Assembly: GCA_050011635.1 (NCBI GenBank)
Contig: JBEKIU010000001.1
Location: 1 to 64,000, forward strand
DNA length: 64,000 nt
Reading direction: 5' to 3'
From: Bog-756 sp050011635
Lineage (GTDB): Bacteria > Actinomycetota > Acidimicrobiia > Acidimicrobiales > RAAP-2
The translations under genes and the position numbers were made by a program. Numbering within the stretch: the stretch's first letter is position 1; each line of letters opens with the position of its first letter. Under the pieces are notes generated by a model. The model did not search any database and had not been told where the DNA came from. It saw nothing but the letters and a program-made list of their open reading frames with translations. This document shows positions 40,701 through 48,035 of this stretch, in pieces.

Positions 40701-41362
40701 CGCAGCGGCTCGCCTTCGAAAAGGAGATGCTCGGGCTCTACATCAGCGACCACCCGTTGATGGGCCTCGAAGGAGCGCTGTCGCGGCTGACCGACTGCAC
40801 CCTGGCCGAGCTCCGGGACACCGACACCGACACCGACGTCGGCGGCGGCCCGGGAGGTGGGGCCGCCGGTTACCCCGGAGAGGGACAGATCCGCATGATC
40901 GGGGGCGTGGTCACCGACCTGACCCGTCGGTTCACGAAAAAGGGCGACCTCATGGCCACCTTCGTCCTGGAGGACCTCAACGCCTCCATCGAGGTGTTCG
41001 TGTTCCCGAAGGCCATGGCCGACTACGGGGCCCTCCTCGACGACGACGCCATCGTCGTCCTGAAGGGCAGGGTCGACATGCGCGACGATCGGCTCAAGGT
41101 CGTGTGCATGGAGGTCCAGCGCCCCGAATTGGCCACGGATGGATCAGTCGATCTGCGGATCTCCCTTCCCATCAACAGCCTGACCGATCACACGGTGGAC
41201 GGGCTCAAACACCTCCTGTCCGAGCACCCGGGCGATTCCCCGGTGTTCTTGCACGTGGGCGAAAAGGTGCTCCGCCTCCCCCCCGAATTCAACGTGGACA
41301 GTCGCAGGGGCCTGGTGGGTGAGCTGAGGGTCCTGCTCGGGCCCAACGCCATCGAATGCTGA
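37718..41362 (+). CDS. dnaE: DNA polymerase III alpha subunit (replicative, DnaE1 type)
   Basis: Replicative polymerase of 1214 aa. The PHP domain starts with FAHLHTHTEFSMLDGA, and GITDHGNMYG keeps the metal-binding residues expected of an active or structural PHP site. The catalytic aspartates are in VQMPDIDMDFDERYRG, and GVFQLEG, DYAFNKSHAYGYG and a C-terminal OB domain (IRMIGGVVTDL) follow. The start is TTG at 37718, preceded by GAGGAAGG at 37701-37708. A short Gly-rich, Asp/Thr repeat insertion (DTDTDTDVGGGPGGG) sits before the OB domain. Confidence 0.96.
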   Translation: MVATRSFAHLHTHTEFSMLDGAARVTDLVQSAAADGQPALGITDHGNMYGVLDFYAACRQAGINPVIGTEAYMAAESRHERPVRKGKIDDTGGDVAGGEKLYYHLTLLAESTEGYKNLLKLSSAAYLEGYYYKPRLDWELLERHSRGLIATTGCLGGVVLQALLADDRIKAEALAARLQDIFGKDNLFVELQDHGLPEQHKTNPALVEIARRIGAPLLATNDSHYTHREDHVAHDALLCVQTGALIADPKRFKFEGEEHYLKSAAEMRHLFAELPEACDNTLLIAERASVEIEFGRPSLPRFPVPEEFSGETYEERAAAYLRHLSVEGAKDRYGHPVPAEVMTRLDYELGVIADMGFSAYFLVVWDLIRFARSRGIRVGPGRGSAAGCCVAYCLQIVDVDPIRYDLLFERFLNPGRVQMPDIDMDFDERYRGDMIKYAAERYGSDHVAQIVTFSTIKARAAVRDAARVLGYPYIVGDKIAKAMPPLLMGRDTPLAACLTRSEGHEDGFAAAAELRTMYETDPEAKKVIDVANGLEGLRRQDGIHAAAVVITDEPVTEYVPVQRKPDGNDPDDSPIVTQYEMHGVEDLGLLKMDFLGLRNLSVIERALDLIEVSTGSRPDIDSVPLDDPATFAMLCRGDSMGVFQLEGGPMRSLMRSLAPTSFDDVAALVALYRPGPMAANMHRDYADRKNGRQPVAYLHPDLEPVLGDTYGLMIYQESVMRVAQKIAGYDLAEADNLRKACGKKNRALIQAEREKFVAGCVATGYEESLGTELFDIIEPFADYAFNKSHAYGYGLIAYQTAWLKAHYPVEYFASLLTSVRDNKDKTAVYLGECRSLGIETLVPDVNRSLSDFAADFSGGKGVIGEKGGSPGAITFGMAAVRNVGAGLVALIVEERERNGPYIDFYDFCQRVDPQVLNKRTIESLIKAGGFDSLGHPRQGLCLVFEDIVDRTAERRREHDAGVISLFASLEPETAGHATGFADTRTPIPDSEFDKSQRLAFEKEMLGLYISDHPLMGLEGALSRLTDCTLAELRDTDTDTDVGGGPGGGAAGYPGEGQIRMIGGVVTDLTRRFTKKGDLMATFVLEDLNASIEVFVFPKAMADYGALLDDDAIVVLKGRVDMRDDRLKVVCMEVQRPELATDGSVDLRISLPINSLTDHTVDGLKHLLSEHPGDSPVFLHVGEKVLRLPPEFNVDSRRGLVGELRVLLGPNAIEC

Positions 41363-41381
41363 GACCGGCAGCGTCGAAGCG

Positions 41382-41398
41382 GGCGGTCCCGGACCGCC
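41382..41398 (+). terminator. perfect 8-bp stem hairpin after dnaE
   Basis: GGCGGTCC-C-GGACCGCC begins 20 nt after the dnaE stop. A second inverted repeat, TGAGCA/TGCTCA with a 10-nt loop, follows at 41401-41422 and contains a short T run. Together they are the best terminator candidate in the window. Confidence 0.5.
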
Positions 41399-41434
41399 AC
41401 TGAGCACCAATTTTGCTGCTCACGGGGCCCGGAT

Positions 41435-41463
41435 ACGACAGGGGCGTTCAAATCCCGTAAAAT
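41435..41463 (+). promoter_or_regulatory. sigma-70-like promoter ACGACA-N17-TAAAAT
   Basis: The -35 hexamer ACGACA (41435-41440) and -10 hexamer TAAAAT (41458-41463) are separated by exactly 17 bp. Transcription would start near 41470 and give a leader of about 124 nt before the gene at 41594. This is the most consensus-like -10 box in the window. Confidence 0.65.
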
Positions 41464-41593
41464 CGAGGCACGGCTCCTGACGTGGAGGCCCACAGACCCG
41501 TCCGCCTCACCGGGCAGACGGCTGGGGGGCGTCGACGCCAGACCCGGGCCGGCGGCTGATACCGCAGCGAGACCGAGGAGTACGGAACGGCAT

Positions 41594-42268
41594 ATGTCGA
41601 TCAAGGTGGAGACCAAGGACTGCACATCGATCAGTGACGCGGAGTTGGCCGAAATGGCCGATCTGTGCGCCGAACGGGAGCCCCGATTCGATATCGGGTT
41701 CCTGTCGAAACAGCGGGAGGAGTGGGTCCTCGTCACCCGGGTGCGCGAAGGGTCGAAGCTCCGGGGCTACTCGTTCTCCACCCTGGAACGCATCGGCGGA
41801 ACCCCGTCACTCCTGATCGGGCTGGCCACCGTCGACCGCACGTCGAGGGCCGACACGGTGCTCCGGGCCATGATGGGTGACAAGTACCGGCGGGCTCTGC
41901 TGGCCTTTCCGGACGAGGACGTGCTGGTGGGAACCCGTCTGCTCGGGGCTGAAGGTTTCCGTGCCTTCTCCGGGTTGACCGAGGTCGTGCCCGGTCCGGG
42001 CCACAAGGCCACCGGCGAGGAGAGGGCGTGGGGCCGCCGGTTGGCCAAGCGTTTCGGCGCCGACGGCCGGATAGACGACCGCACGTTCGTGGTCGTCGGC
42101 GACGGGTGCGAGGCCGGAGGATTCGATTTCGTGAGCCCGAAAGACCAGGTGGGGTCCGAGATCGGCATCTTCTTCGAGGGTGTCGACGTCGGGGCCGGAG
42201 GTCGTCTGGTGGCCTTCGGATGGGCCATGGCCGAAGACCTGGCGGCGGGAAAACTCGGCGGGCGCTGA
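41594..42268 (+). CDS. conserved hypothetical protein (224 aa)
   Basis: Not recognised. It has a mixed alpha/beta sequence with a helical start (ISDAELAEMADLCAE), a beta region (EEWVLVTRVREG, RGYSFSTLERIGG, SLLIGLATVDR) and a second half with RTFVVVGDGCEAGGFDF and SEIGIFFEGVDVGAGGRLVAFGW. The layout slightly resembles acetyltransferase-like folds, but no acetyl-CoA motif is seen. GAGGAG (41575-41580) lies 13 nt before the ATG. It has its own strong promoter and a long leader, so it is probably well expressed. Confidence 0.72.
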   Translation: MSIKVETKDCTSISDAELAEMADLCAEREPRFDIGFLSKQREEWVLVTRVREGSKLRGYSFSTLERIGGTPSLLIGLATVDRTSRADTVLRAMMGDKYRRALLAFPDEDVLVGTRLLGAEGFRAFSGLTEVVPGPGHKATGEERAWGRRLAKRFGADGRIDDRTFVVVGDGCEAGGFDFVSPKDQVGSEIGIFFEGVDVGAGGRLVAFGWAMAEDLAAGKLGGR

Positions 42269-42346
42269 CCGGTTGGCCAGAACCTGCGTCGGTGCTGCCA
42301 CGCTCCCGGGCCACCGAAACAAGGCCCGGACTGTCCGTGCAGGCAA

Positions 42347-42352
42347 TAGCAT
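42347..42352 (+). promoter_or_regulatory. -10 box TAGCAT for the Rrf2 gene
   Basis: TAGCAT ends 6 nt before the GTG at 42359, giving a leaderless arrangement. The identical hexamer serves divIVA at 47939-47944. Confidence 0.55.
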
Positions 42353-42358
42353 GGGCAT

Positions 42359-42808
42359 GTGAAGGTATCGACTCGAGGTGACTATGCGAGCCGGGCGCTC
42401 TTGTCGCTGGCGCTCCACACCGATGGCGAAGGCCCGACCGCGGTCAGGGACATCGCCGAGCGTACCGGGCTGCCTCAGCCGTACCTCGAGCAGATCCTGC
42501 TGGCCCTGAAAGGCGCCGGCCTGGTCCGTTCCAAGCGGGGCGTGGGTGGTGGCTATGTGCTGGCCCGGCCGCCCGAGGAGATCACCCTGTCCCAGATCGT
42601 GTCGGCCGTCGACGGGCCCATCGTGGCCGGCGACTTCGGGCTTCCCCACGAGAACGGAGCCTGCGATCACGAGGGGCAGTGCGTCCTGCTCACCGTCTGG
42701 GCCGACCTCGGCGAGCGCATGCGCACGCACCTCGACTCCTTCAATCTGGCCGACATGGTGGCACGCGCCCAGGGCAGGGTGCCCGCCCTGCGCCAGAGTG
42801 CCGGCTGA
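42359..42808 (+). CDS. Rrf2-family transcriptional regulator
   Basis: 149-residue winged-helix regulator, often an Fe-S or redox sensor. The start KVSTRGDYASRALLSLALH and the recognition helix QPYLEQILLALKGAGLVRSKRGVGGGY are family hallmarks. Only two cysteines are in the sensor loop (Cys102 and Cys108, spaced CX5C). IscR and NsrR types have three, so cluster binding needs another ligand or a dimer arrangement. The GTG at 42359 is preceded by a TAGCAT box. It converges on the phosphatase gene. Confidence 0.93.
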   Translation: MKVSTRGDYASRALLSLALHTDGEGPTAVRDIAERTGLPQPYLEQILLALKGAGLVRSKRGVGGGYVLARPPEEITLSQIVSAVDGPIVAGDFGLPHENGACDHEGQCVLLTVWADLGERMRTHLDSFNLADMVARAQGRVPALRQSAG

Positions 42809-42879
42809 CCTCCGGCTCCCCCGTTCATCGTCGGGTCGGCGGGGCCGCCCCGACACCCGGGACCGGGCCGGCGATCGGG

Positions 42880-43461
42880 TCACGCCTCCGCGCCACCGAG
42901 GTTCCACCAGGAGATGACCGGCTGCTCGCGATCCCAGCCGAGTTCGCCCAGGGAAGCCGGGCCAAGTGCGAGGGAACGACCGGCCGAGGCCTCGAGCCCG
43001 GCCCACCGGGCGGCCATGACCCGAAGCACGTGACCGTGGGCCACACAGGCCACGTCGCCCGAAACGGCCCGGATCCGTTCGATCACCCCGTCGACCCGTC
43101 GGCCCACGTCCTCTGCCCGTTCCCCGCCCGGGGCGCCGTCGGCGAAGAGGTCCCAGCCGGGGCGCCGGCGCCGGATCTCCCCCGTGGTCAAGCCCTCGTA
43201 GGAGCCGTAATCCCACTCCGCCAGGTCTGGGTCGACGACGGCGTCCTCACCCAGTCCGGCCAGTCGACAGGTCTCCCGGGCCCGGACCAGCGGGCTGGTC
43301 CACACGGCGGCGAACCGATAGTGCGACAATCGTGGGCGGAGGGCCATGGCCTGTTCCTCGCCTTCGGGGAGGAGCGCCAGGTCGGTGCGCCCGGTATGGC
43401 GGCCGGACCGGCTCCATTCTGTCTCGCCGTGTCGTATCACCATGCACCGATGCTGGGTCAT
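42880..43461 (-). CDS. histidine phosphatase (phosphoglycerate-mutase-like)
   Basis: Acid-phosphatase/PGM superfamily enzyme of 193 aa. The catalytic motif is VIRHGETEW, with the phosphohistidine in RHGE. The second arginine/glutamate region is SPLVRARETCRLAG and AEWDYGSYEG, and the C-terminal histidine is CVAHGHVLRV. The substrate may be a sugar phosphate or a cobalamin-pathway phosphate; context gives no hint. The start may be ATG 43461 or 43443. Confidence 0.88.
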   Translation of the reverse strand: MTQHRCMVIRHGETEWSRSGRHTGRTDLALLPEGEEQAMALRPRLSHYRFAAVWTSPLVRARETCRLAGLGEDAVVDPDLAEWDYGSYEGLTTGEIRRRRPGWDLFADGAPGGERAEDVGRRVDGVIERIRAVSGDVACVAHGHVLRVMAARWAGLEASAGRSLALGPASLGELGWDREQPVISWWNLGGAEA

Positions 43462-43573
43462 CCTGACAGCCGAACACTCCGACCAGGGAGAATGCAAGCC
43501 CGTCCCCGGCGGCCCCTCAGGGAGCACCTGGCCGAGGACGGTCGGTCCGGACGATCCGGATCCGAGCCAGAGC

Positions 43574-43610
43574 CCTGGAATGTCCAGGACCGATCAGGCG
43601 TTGAAAACGC
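43574..43610. promoter_or_regulatory. two inverted repeats upstream of the sigma factor gene
   Basis: CCTGGA-ATG-TCCAGG (43574-43588) and GCGTT-GAA-AACGC (43598-43610) are perfect short palindromes placed one helical turn apart. A TTGAAA (43601-43606) within the second could be a -35 element. They look like operator sites; the regulator is unknown. Confidence 0.45.
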
Positions 43611-43642
43611 TGTCGACCCTGTGACGATGAATGAGGAGAGGG

Positions 43643-44560
43643 ATGACGACTCGCACTTCGAGTAGGGAAACGGAAGGCCAGGCCCGGTCGGGCGCGGCGC
43701 GGGCGGTACGGTCCGCGGCGTCCGGGCGCAGCCGAAGTGCAGATGCCGACACGCTCGGCCTGTTCCTCCGTGATCTCGACCACCACCCGCTCCCCGACCA
43801 CGATGCGCAGACCGAGCTGGCCAAGCGGGTGGCCGACGGCGACGACGAGGCCCGGCGCGAGATGGTGGCCGCCAACCTCCGTTTGGTGGTCCACTGGGCT
43901 CGGCGCTACCAGGACCGGGGCGTGGATCTTCCCGACCTCATCCAGGAGGGCACATTCGGCCTCATGCGGGCGGTGGACAAGTTCGACTGGGAGCGGGGAT
44001 TCCGTTTCTCGACCTACGCCACCTGGTGGATCCGCCAGGCACTGCAGCGTGCCGTCCAGCAGCACGGCCGTACCATCAGGCTGCCCATGGAGGTCGCCGA
44101 GCGGAACCAGCAGGTGGACGCGGCCCTGTGGGAGCTGACCCACCAGTACCAGCGTCCACCGACCGACGACGAGATGGACAACGCCACCAACACCACCGCC
44201 GAGGTACGTTCCGACCTCAGCCAGGTGGCCCGGGTGGTTGCCAGCCTCGATCAGCCGGCCACCACCGATTCGACGGCCACCCTCGGTGACCTCGTCTCGA
44301 CCGACCTCAGCGACTTCGAGGACGACGTGGCCTCGGAGCTGACCCTCGACCTGGTCCGTCAGGCGGTCGATCGATTGACCGATCTCCAACGCCAGGTGAT
44401 CCGGCACCGCTTCGGTTTCGACGGAAGCGATCCGGCCTCGTTGCAGACCACGGCTGAGCGCCTCGGGATCGGGGTGCGCAAGGTGCGCCAGGCCGAGGCC
44501 GAGGCCCTGGAGGTGCTGGCCGACAGCGAGATGCTCGAAGCCGCCCACGAGGCCGCCTGA
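43643..44560 (+). CDS. RNA polymerase sigma factor, sigma-70 group 1/2 type
   Basis: 305 aa with regions 1.2 to 4 but no long region 1.1. Region 2 reads LRLVVHWARRYQDRGVDLPDLIQEGTFGLMRAVDKFD and continues FRFSTYATWWIRQAL for -10 melting. Region 4.2 reads SLQTTAERLGIGVRKVRQAEAEALEVL for -35 binding. It is probably a HrdB/SigB-like group 2 factor rather than the housekeeping one, because the N-terminus is short and basic. The ATG at 43643 is chosen over 43631 because GAGGAG at 43633-43638 lies just upstream of it. Confidence 0.9.
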   Translation: MTTRTSSRETEGQARSGAARAVRSAASGRSRSADADTLGLFLRDLDHHPLPDHDAQTELAKRVADGDDEARREMVAANLRLVVHWARRYQDRGVDLPDLIQEGTFGLMRAVDKFDWERGFRFSTYATWWIRQALQRAVQQHGRTIRLPMEVAERNQQVDAALWELTHQYQRPPTDDEMDNATNTTAEVRSDLSQVARVVASLDQPATTDSTATLGDLVSTDLSDFEDDVASELTLDLVRQAVDRLTDLQRQVIRHRFGFDGSDPASLQTTAERLGIGVRKVRQAEAEALEVLADSEMLEAAHEAA

Positions 44561-44587
44561 CCCACTGCGGACCCCGCCGCGGTCGCC

Positions 44588-45532
44588 TTACGCCGACAGC
44601 TGGTCCAGTTGCCGGCGCAGGTCGTCCGGTAGCTCCGAGGTCCATGACATCCCGGCTCCGGTGGACGGATGCTCGAGGGCCAGCGAAGCGGCGTGCAGGA
44701 AGGGCCGGGACACCACGGCACCGGGCAGCGATCGGCCGTGACCGTACACCTCGTCGCCCACCACCGGATGGCCGATGGCCGACAGATGGACCCGGATCTG
44801 GTGGGTCCTGCCCGTCTCCAGCCTGGCCGTCATCAAGGTGGTCGGGGCCGGCCGGGAGAACCGACCCTCGACCCGGTACCGGGTCCTGGCCTCCTTCCCC
44901 TTGCGTGACACGGCCATACGGGTCGGAGCGCTGACCGACCGGCCCACCGGGGCGTCCACCATCCCGGACTCCTCCTCCACCCTCCCGAGCACCAGGACCC
45001 GGTAGATCCTGGTCACGGCGCGGTCCCCCATCTGGCCGACGAGAGACCGGTAGGAGCCTGGCGTGCGAGCCACCACCATCAGGCCGGAGGTCCCCCGGTC
45101 GAGCCGGTGCACGATGCCCGGTCGGTCGACGTCGGTCCCCAGTTGCCCGGGCAGCGTCCGGAGGTCGGGGTACCGGTGGACGAGCCCATTGACCAAAGTG
45201 CCGGTCCGGTGACCGGACCCCGGGTGCACCACCAGGCCGGCGGGTTTGTCCACCACGATGAGCTCCTGGTCCTCGTAGACGACCTCGAAGGTGACAGAGG
45301 GGTCGCCGTCGGGCGCCTGCTCGGGCCGCGCCGAACCAGGGTCCACCACCAGCTCCTGACCGGTTCGGAGCGCCGTGCTCCTGCTCCGCACCGTCATGCC
45401 GTCGATCTGCACCCTACCTTCGGCGATCAGGCCATTCACCGCCGACCGGGACATGTCGGCCACCAGGGCCACCGCCTTGTCGACCCGCACGCCGTCGAGC
45501 GCTGTCGGCACCTCGACCCTCACCACCGTCAC
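44588..45532 (-). CDS. rluD: RluA/RluD-family 23S rRNA pseudouridine synthase
   Basis: 314 aa. The N-terminal S4 RNA-binding domain (LDGVRVDKAVALVADMSRSAVNGLI) is followed by the catalytic domain with the nucleophile motif HRLDRGTSGLMV (Asp) and the RTHQIRVHLSAIGHPVVGDEVYG signature. The GTG at 45532 overlaps the lspA stop by 4 nt (GTGA). The lspA-rluD pair is a common bacterial arrangement. RluD type is favoured over RluA or RluC by the S4 domain and context. Confidence 0.92.
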   Translation of the reverse strand: MTVVRVEVPTALDGVRVDKAVALVADMSRSAVNGLIAEGRVQIDGMTVRSRSTALRTGQELVVDPGSARPEQAPDGDPSVTFEVVYEDQELIVVDKPAGLVVHPGSGHRTGTLVNGLVHRYPDLRTLPGQLGTDVDRPGIVHRLDRGTSGLMVVARTPGSYRSLVGQMGDRAVTRIYRVLVLGRVEEESGMVDAPVGRSVSAPTRMAVSRKGKEARTRYRVEGRFSRPAPTTLMTARLETGRTHQIRVHLSAIGHPVVGDEVYGHGRSLPGAVVSRPFLHAASLALEHPSTGAGMSWTSELPDDLRRQLDQLSA

Positions 45533-46011
45533 GGGTGCCGGGGTCCGCGGGCCAACGACACCAGGAACAGCGCACAACCGACGACGATGGACGCGTCGGC
45601 CACGTTGAACGTGGGCCAGAAGTGCAGGGCGATGAAGTCGACGACGGCCCCGTGGTCGCCGCGGAAGAAGCGGTCGCAGAGGTTGCCCAGCGCGCCACCC
45701 ACGATGAGGCCGAGGATGGCGGCCCGGCCGTTCGTCGTCGCCCGCCAGGCCATGACGCTCAACACCATGATCAGCACCAGCGCGATCGGGATGAGGATGG
45801 CCGCCTTCCCCTGGAACAGACTGAAGGAGGCGCCGGTGTTGCGGGACAGTTCGAGATCCAAGGTCCCGATCACGTGGATGGGGCCCGACGACAGTCGGGT
45901 GAGCGCCCACCACTTGGTCAGCTGATCGACGAGCACCACCGCGACCATGACGGCCACGGCCACCGACAGGCGACGGGCGCCGGCACGGCGCTCACGGCCA
46001 TCTGCGCCCAC
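45529..46011 (-). CDS. lspA: lipoprotein signal peptidase
   Basis: Signal peptidase II, an aspartic protease that cleaves lipoprotein precursors. Four membrane helices are seen, with catalytic aspartates in GGALGNLCDRFFRGD and FNVADASIV. The conserved DQLTKWW and NTGASFSLF segments are present. The GTG at 46011 gives 160 aa, the usual size; longer starts would overlap the DksA-like gene. It would process the lipoprotein encoded near 21 kb. Confidence 0.93.
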   Translation of the reverse strand: MGADGRERRAGARRLSVAVAVMVAVVLVDQLTKWWALTRLSSGPIHVIGTLDLELSRNTGASFSLFQGKAAILIPIALVLIMVLSVMAWRATTNGRAAILGLIVGGALGNLCDRFFRGDHGAVVDFIALHFWPTFNVADASIVVGCALFLVSLARGPRHP

Positions 46012-46025
46012 CGCCGGCCCACCGG

Positions 46026-46808
46026 TCAGCGGCGTGACAGGCCGCCACTCTTGCAGGCCACGCACAGCCTGGCGAAGGGCAGGGCCCGAAGCCGCGCCTT
46101 CGGAATGGCCTGGTGGCATCGTTCGCATCCTCCGTAGCTCTTGCGATCGATCTTGCGGAGCGCGTCATCGATCTCCTCCACGGCGGCAGACGCCTGCGCG
46201 GAGAGCGCCAAATTGCGTTCACGGTCGACGGTGACCGTTCCGCCTTCGCCGGACTCCTCGTCGAACTGGACGTCGCCGGGCTCTCGCTCGAGGGCTAGGG
46301 AGTCGGCCTCGGCCCGAAGATCGACAGCCTGTCCGCTGTAGATGGCGCGCTCTTCGAGGAGCAGGGCACGCTGCTCCTCGAAGAATTTGGCGTCCTTGGC
46401 GTAGGGCCCGACACTGGGTCTCTTCGGGGCCGCAGCCACACTCTTGGTGGTGCCCGTCTTCTTCTTGGACGGCGAGGCGCTCGCACCGGTGCCCGCCGCC
46501 TTGGCCGGGGGTGCGGTCTTCTTCGCCGCGGTCTTCTTCGGGGCCGGTGCCTTCTTCTTCTCGGACGCCGCCGCCCCGGCCTGCGCCGGCGCGGTCTTCT
46601 TCGGGGCCGAGACGACCTTCTTCGTGGCCTTGGCCGCGACGGCAGCCCGCTTCGGTGCCGCGGCGCCCTTTTTGGAAGTGCCCACCTTGGCTTTCGACGC
46701 CGTCTTGGTCGGCGCTTTCGTCGGGGCCTTCTTCGCCGCCGAGCCGGTCCTGGTCGCAGGACCGGCCTTCCTGGGCGACGGTGCTGCCACCTTCTTCGCT
46801 GCCGTCAC
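46026..46808 (-). CDS. DksA/TraR-type zinc-finger protein with histone-like Lys/Ala-rich N-terminus
   Basis: 260 aa in two parts. Residues 1-135 are a long Lys/Ala/Pro/Thr tail of AAKK- and APKK-type repeats, like histone H1 or mycobacterial HupB tails. Residues 136-260 are a DksA/TraR-like domain with a coiled coil (AKFFEEQRALLLEERAIY), an acidic loop and a CX2C-X17-CX2C zinc finger (CERCHQ and CVACK). The GTG at 46808 is fixed by AAGGAGG 5 nt upstream. It probably binds DNA through the tail and RNA polymerase through the C-terminal part. Confidence 0.9.
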   Translation of the reverse strand: MTAAKKVAAPSPRKAGPATRTGSAAKKAPTKAPTKTASKAKVGTSKKGAAAPKRAAVAAKATKKVVSAPKKTAPAQAGAAASEKKKAPAPKKTAAKKTAPPAKAAGTGASASPSKKKTGTTKSVAAAPKRPSVGPYAKDAKFFEEQRALLLEERAIYSGQAVDLRAEADSLALEREPGDVQFDEESGEGGTVTVDRERNLALSAQASAAVEEIDDALRKIDRKSYGGCERCHQAIPKARLRALPFARLCVACKSGGLSRR

Positions 46809-46898
46809 TTCGACCTCCTTCAAGGTTCGCCCCGTCGTGGGATCGGGACCGCACGGACTCGGTGGCCAGGACCATCCCCGACATCAGATGGGCGGGTG

Positions 46899-46927
46899 AC
46901 GATACCGTGCTGAGCTCAATGCGGCAA
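46899..46927 (-). promoter_or_regulatory. promoter TTGCCG-N17-TATCGT for the DksA-like gene
   Basis: The -35 TTGCCG (46927-46922) and -10 TATCGT (46904-46899) have a 17-bp spacer. The -10 is identical to that of the ftsZ promoter at 51718. The transcript leader would be about 85 nt, so lspA and rluD may be driven from here. Confidence 0.55.
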
Positions 46928-47051
46928 TCCGAGACCTGAAACGTGCCCAGGGACCATACCGGTGTGGTCGCTTCCATCAAACGCGCCCGGCCGTCAGGCG
47001 GGAGGTCGGGCCGGCGGTGCCGCGGGGCGGGGCAGGCGACCGCGACGACCG

Positions 47052-47930
47052 CTACAACGGAAGGACGGCGTCGGTGGCGGCCGGGCCGGGGGTGACACCG
47101 GCCGGTCGCATCTGGGTCACTTCCCCGGTGGCGCCCGAGCCGCCGGGGCCGGGCGACGGTGCGTTCTCGGGTGGTGCGGCTTCCTGGGCTGCCGCGGCCG
47201 GTGCGGGTGCCGAAGCCGGTGCCGGTGCCGGTGCGGGTGCCGAAGCCGGTGCCGGTGCCGGTGCGGGTGCCGAAGCCGCTGCCGCTGCCGGGGCAGAGGT
47301 CGGTGCCGCGCCGGATCCACTCCCCGGGTCTTTCCCCGCCTGGACATCCGCGGGCGCGGAGACCTGCTGCACGTTCTCGTCCACCCACCGCAGGATGTCG
47401 CTCAATGCCGTCCGGAGGCGGTTTCGCTCACCCTCCAGGTGACGGGACATGGCCTCGACGTCGTGACTGAGCCTGGCCCGCGAATCCTCGAGCCGGTTGA
47501 TCTCCTCGCGCAATCGTTGCTCCGATTCGGAGGCGATCTGAGAGGCCTGGGCCTGGGCCTGGTCGGTCATCTTCCGTGCGCTGGACTCGGCGTCGGCGAT
47601 GGTCCGCGCCGCCTCGGATTCGGCATCCGCCTTGGTCTGGTCGACGAACTGCTGGGCCAGAATCAGGGTCCGCTGCAGCGTGTCATCGGGCACGGCCGGC
47701 TCGGCCGGCTGAGGAACCGGTTTCTGCTCGAGCGCCGTCTCCAGCTGTGAGATCCGCTCTGCCGCCTGGCGGAGCCGCTCCCCGCTCTGTCGGAGCTGCT
47801 CTTGCAGTCCTTCTGCCTCGACGGCGGCCTTTTCGAGGTACTCGTCGACATCATCCCGGTGGTATCCCTTGAGGGTCTCACGGAACTCAACCGTCCGAAG
47901 TGAATCGAGGGCAGATTGCGAGGCGTCCAT
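47052..47930 (-). CDS. divIVA: DivIVA/Wag31-family cell-division and polar-growth protein
   Basis: 292 aa. The membrane-binding DivIVA N-domain runs VEFRETLKGYHRDDVDEYLEKAAVE. It is followed by long coiled coils (about 30-75 and 95-190: QEQLRQSGERLRQ, ASQIASESEQRLREEINRLED) and an Ala/Pro-rich C-terminal tail of about 95 residues containing PAPAPAS repeats. It localises to poles or septum and recruits wall synthesis. The ATG at 47930 is supported by a TAGCAT box 8 nt upstream. Confidence 0.93.
   Translation of the reverse strand: MDASQSALDSLRTVEFRETLKGYHRDDVDEYLEKAAVEAEGLQEQLRQSGERLRQAAERISQLETALEQKPVPQPAEPAVPDDTLQRTLILAQQFVDQTKADAESEAARTIADAESSARKMTDQAQAQASQIASESEQRLREEINRLEDSRARLSHDVEAMSRHLEGERNRLRTALSDILRWVDENVQQVSAPADVQAGKDPGSGSGAAPTSAPAAAAASAPAPAPAPASAPAPAPAPASAPAPAAAAQEAAPPENAPSPGPGGSGATGEVTQMRPAGVTPGPAATDAVLPL
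47200..47289. repeat. 30-bp tandem repeat, 3 copies, within divIVA
   Basis: Three in-frame 30-bp units encode a 10-residue Ala/Pro/Ser repeat in the DivIVA C-terminal tail. The third copy has two substitutions. Length variation here would change the disordered linker without disrupting the frame. Confidence 0.9.
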
Positions 47931-47938
47931 GGATCACC

Positions 47939-47944
47939 ATGCTA
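47939..47944 (-). promoter_or_regulatory. -10 box TAGCAT for divIVA
   Basis: TAGCAT ends 8 nt before the ATG at 47930, a near-leaderless arrangement with no Shine-Dalgarno. Confidence 0.55.
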
Positions 47945-48035
47945 GCGGTGCCGACCGATCGATCCAGGGATTACGGACCAAATTGCGGGAGGGTCGATGG
48001 TGCTGACGACGCCCGGACGTCCCCGACCGGGAGGG

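Noticed and set aside
41440..41470. T-loop-like GTTCAAATCCC suggesting a tRNA after dnaE
   Set aside because: The flanking bases do not form a five-pair T stem, and no acceptor, D or anticodon arm can be built around it. The region is better explained by a promoter (TAAAAT).
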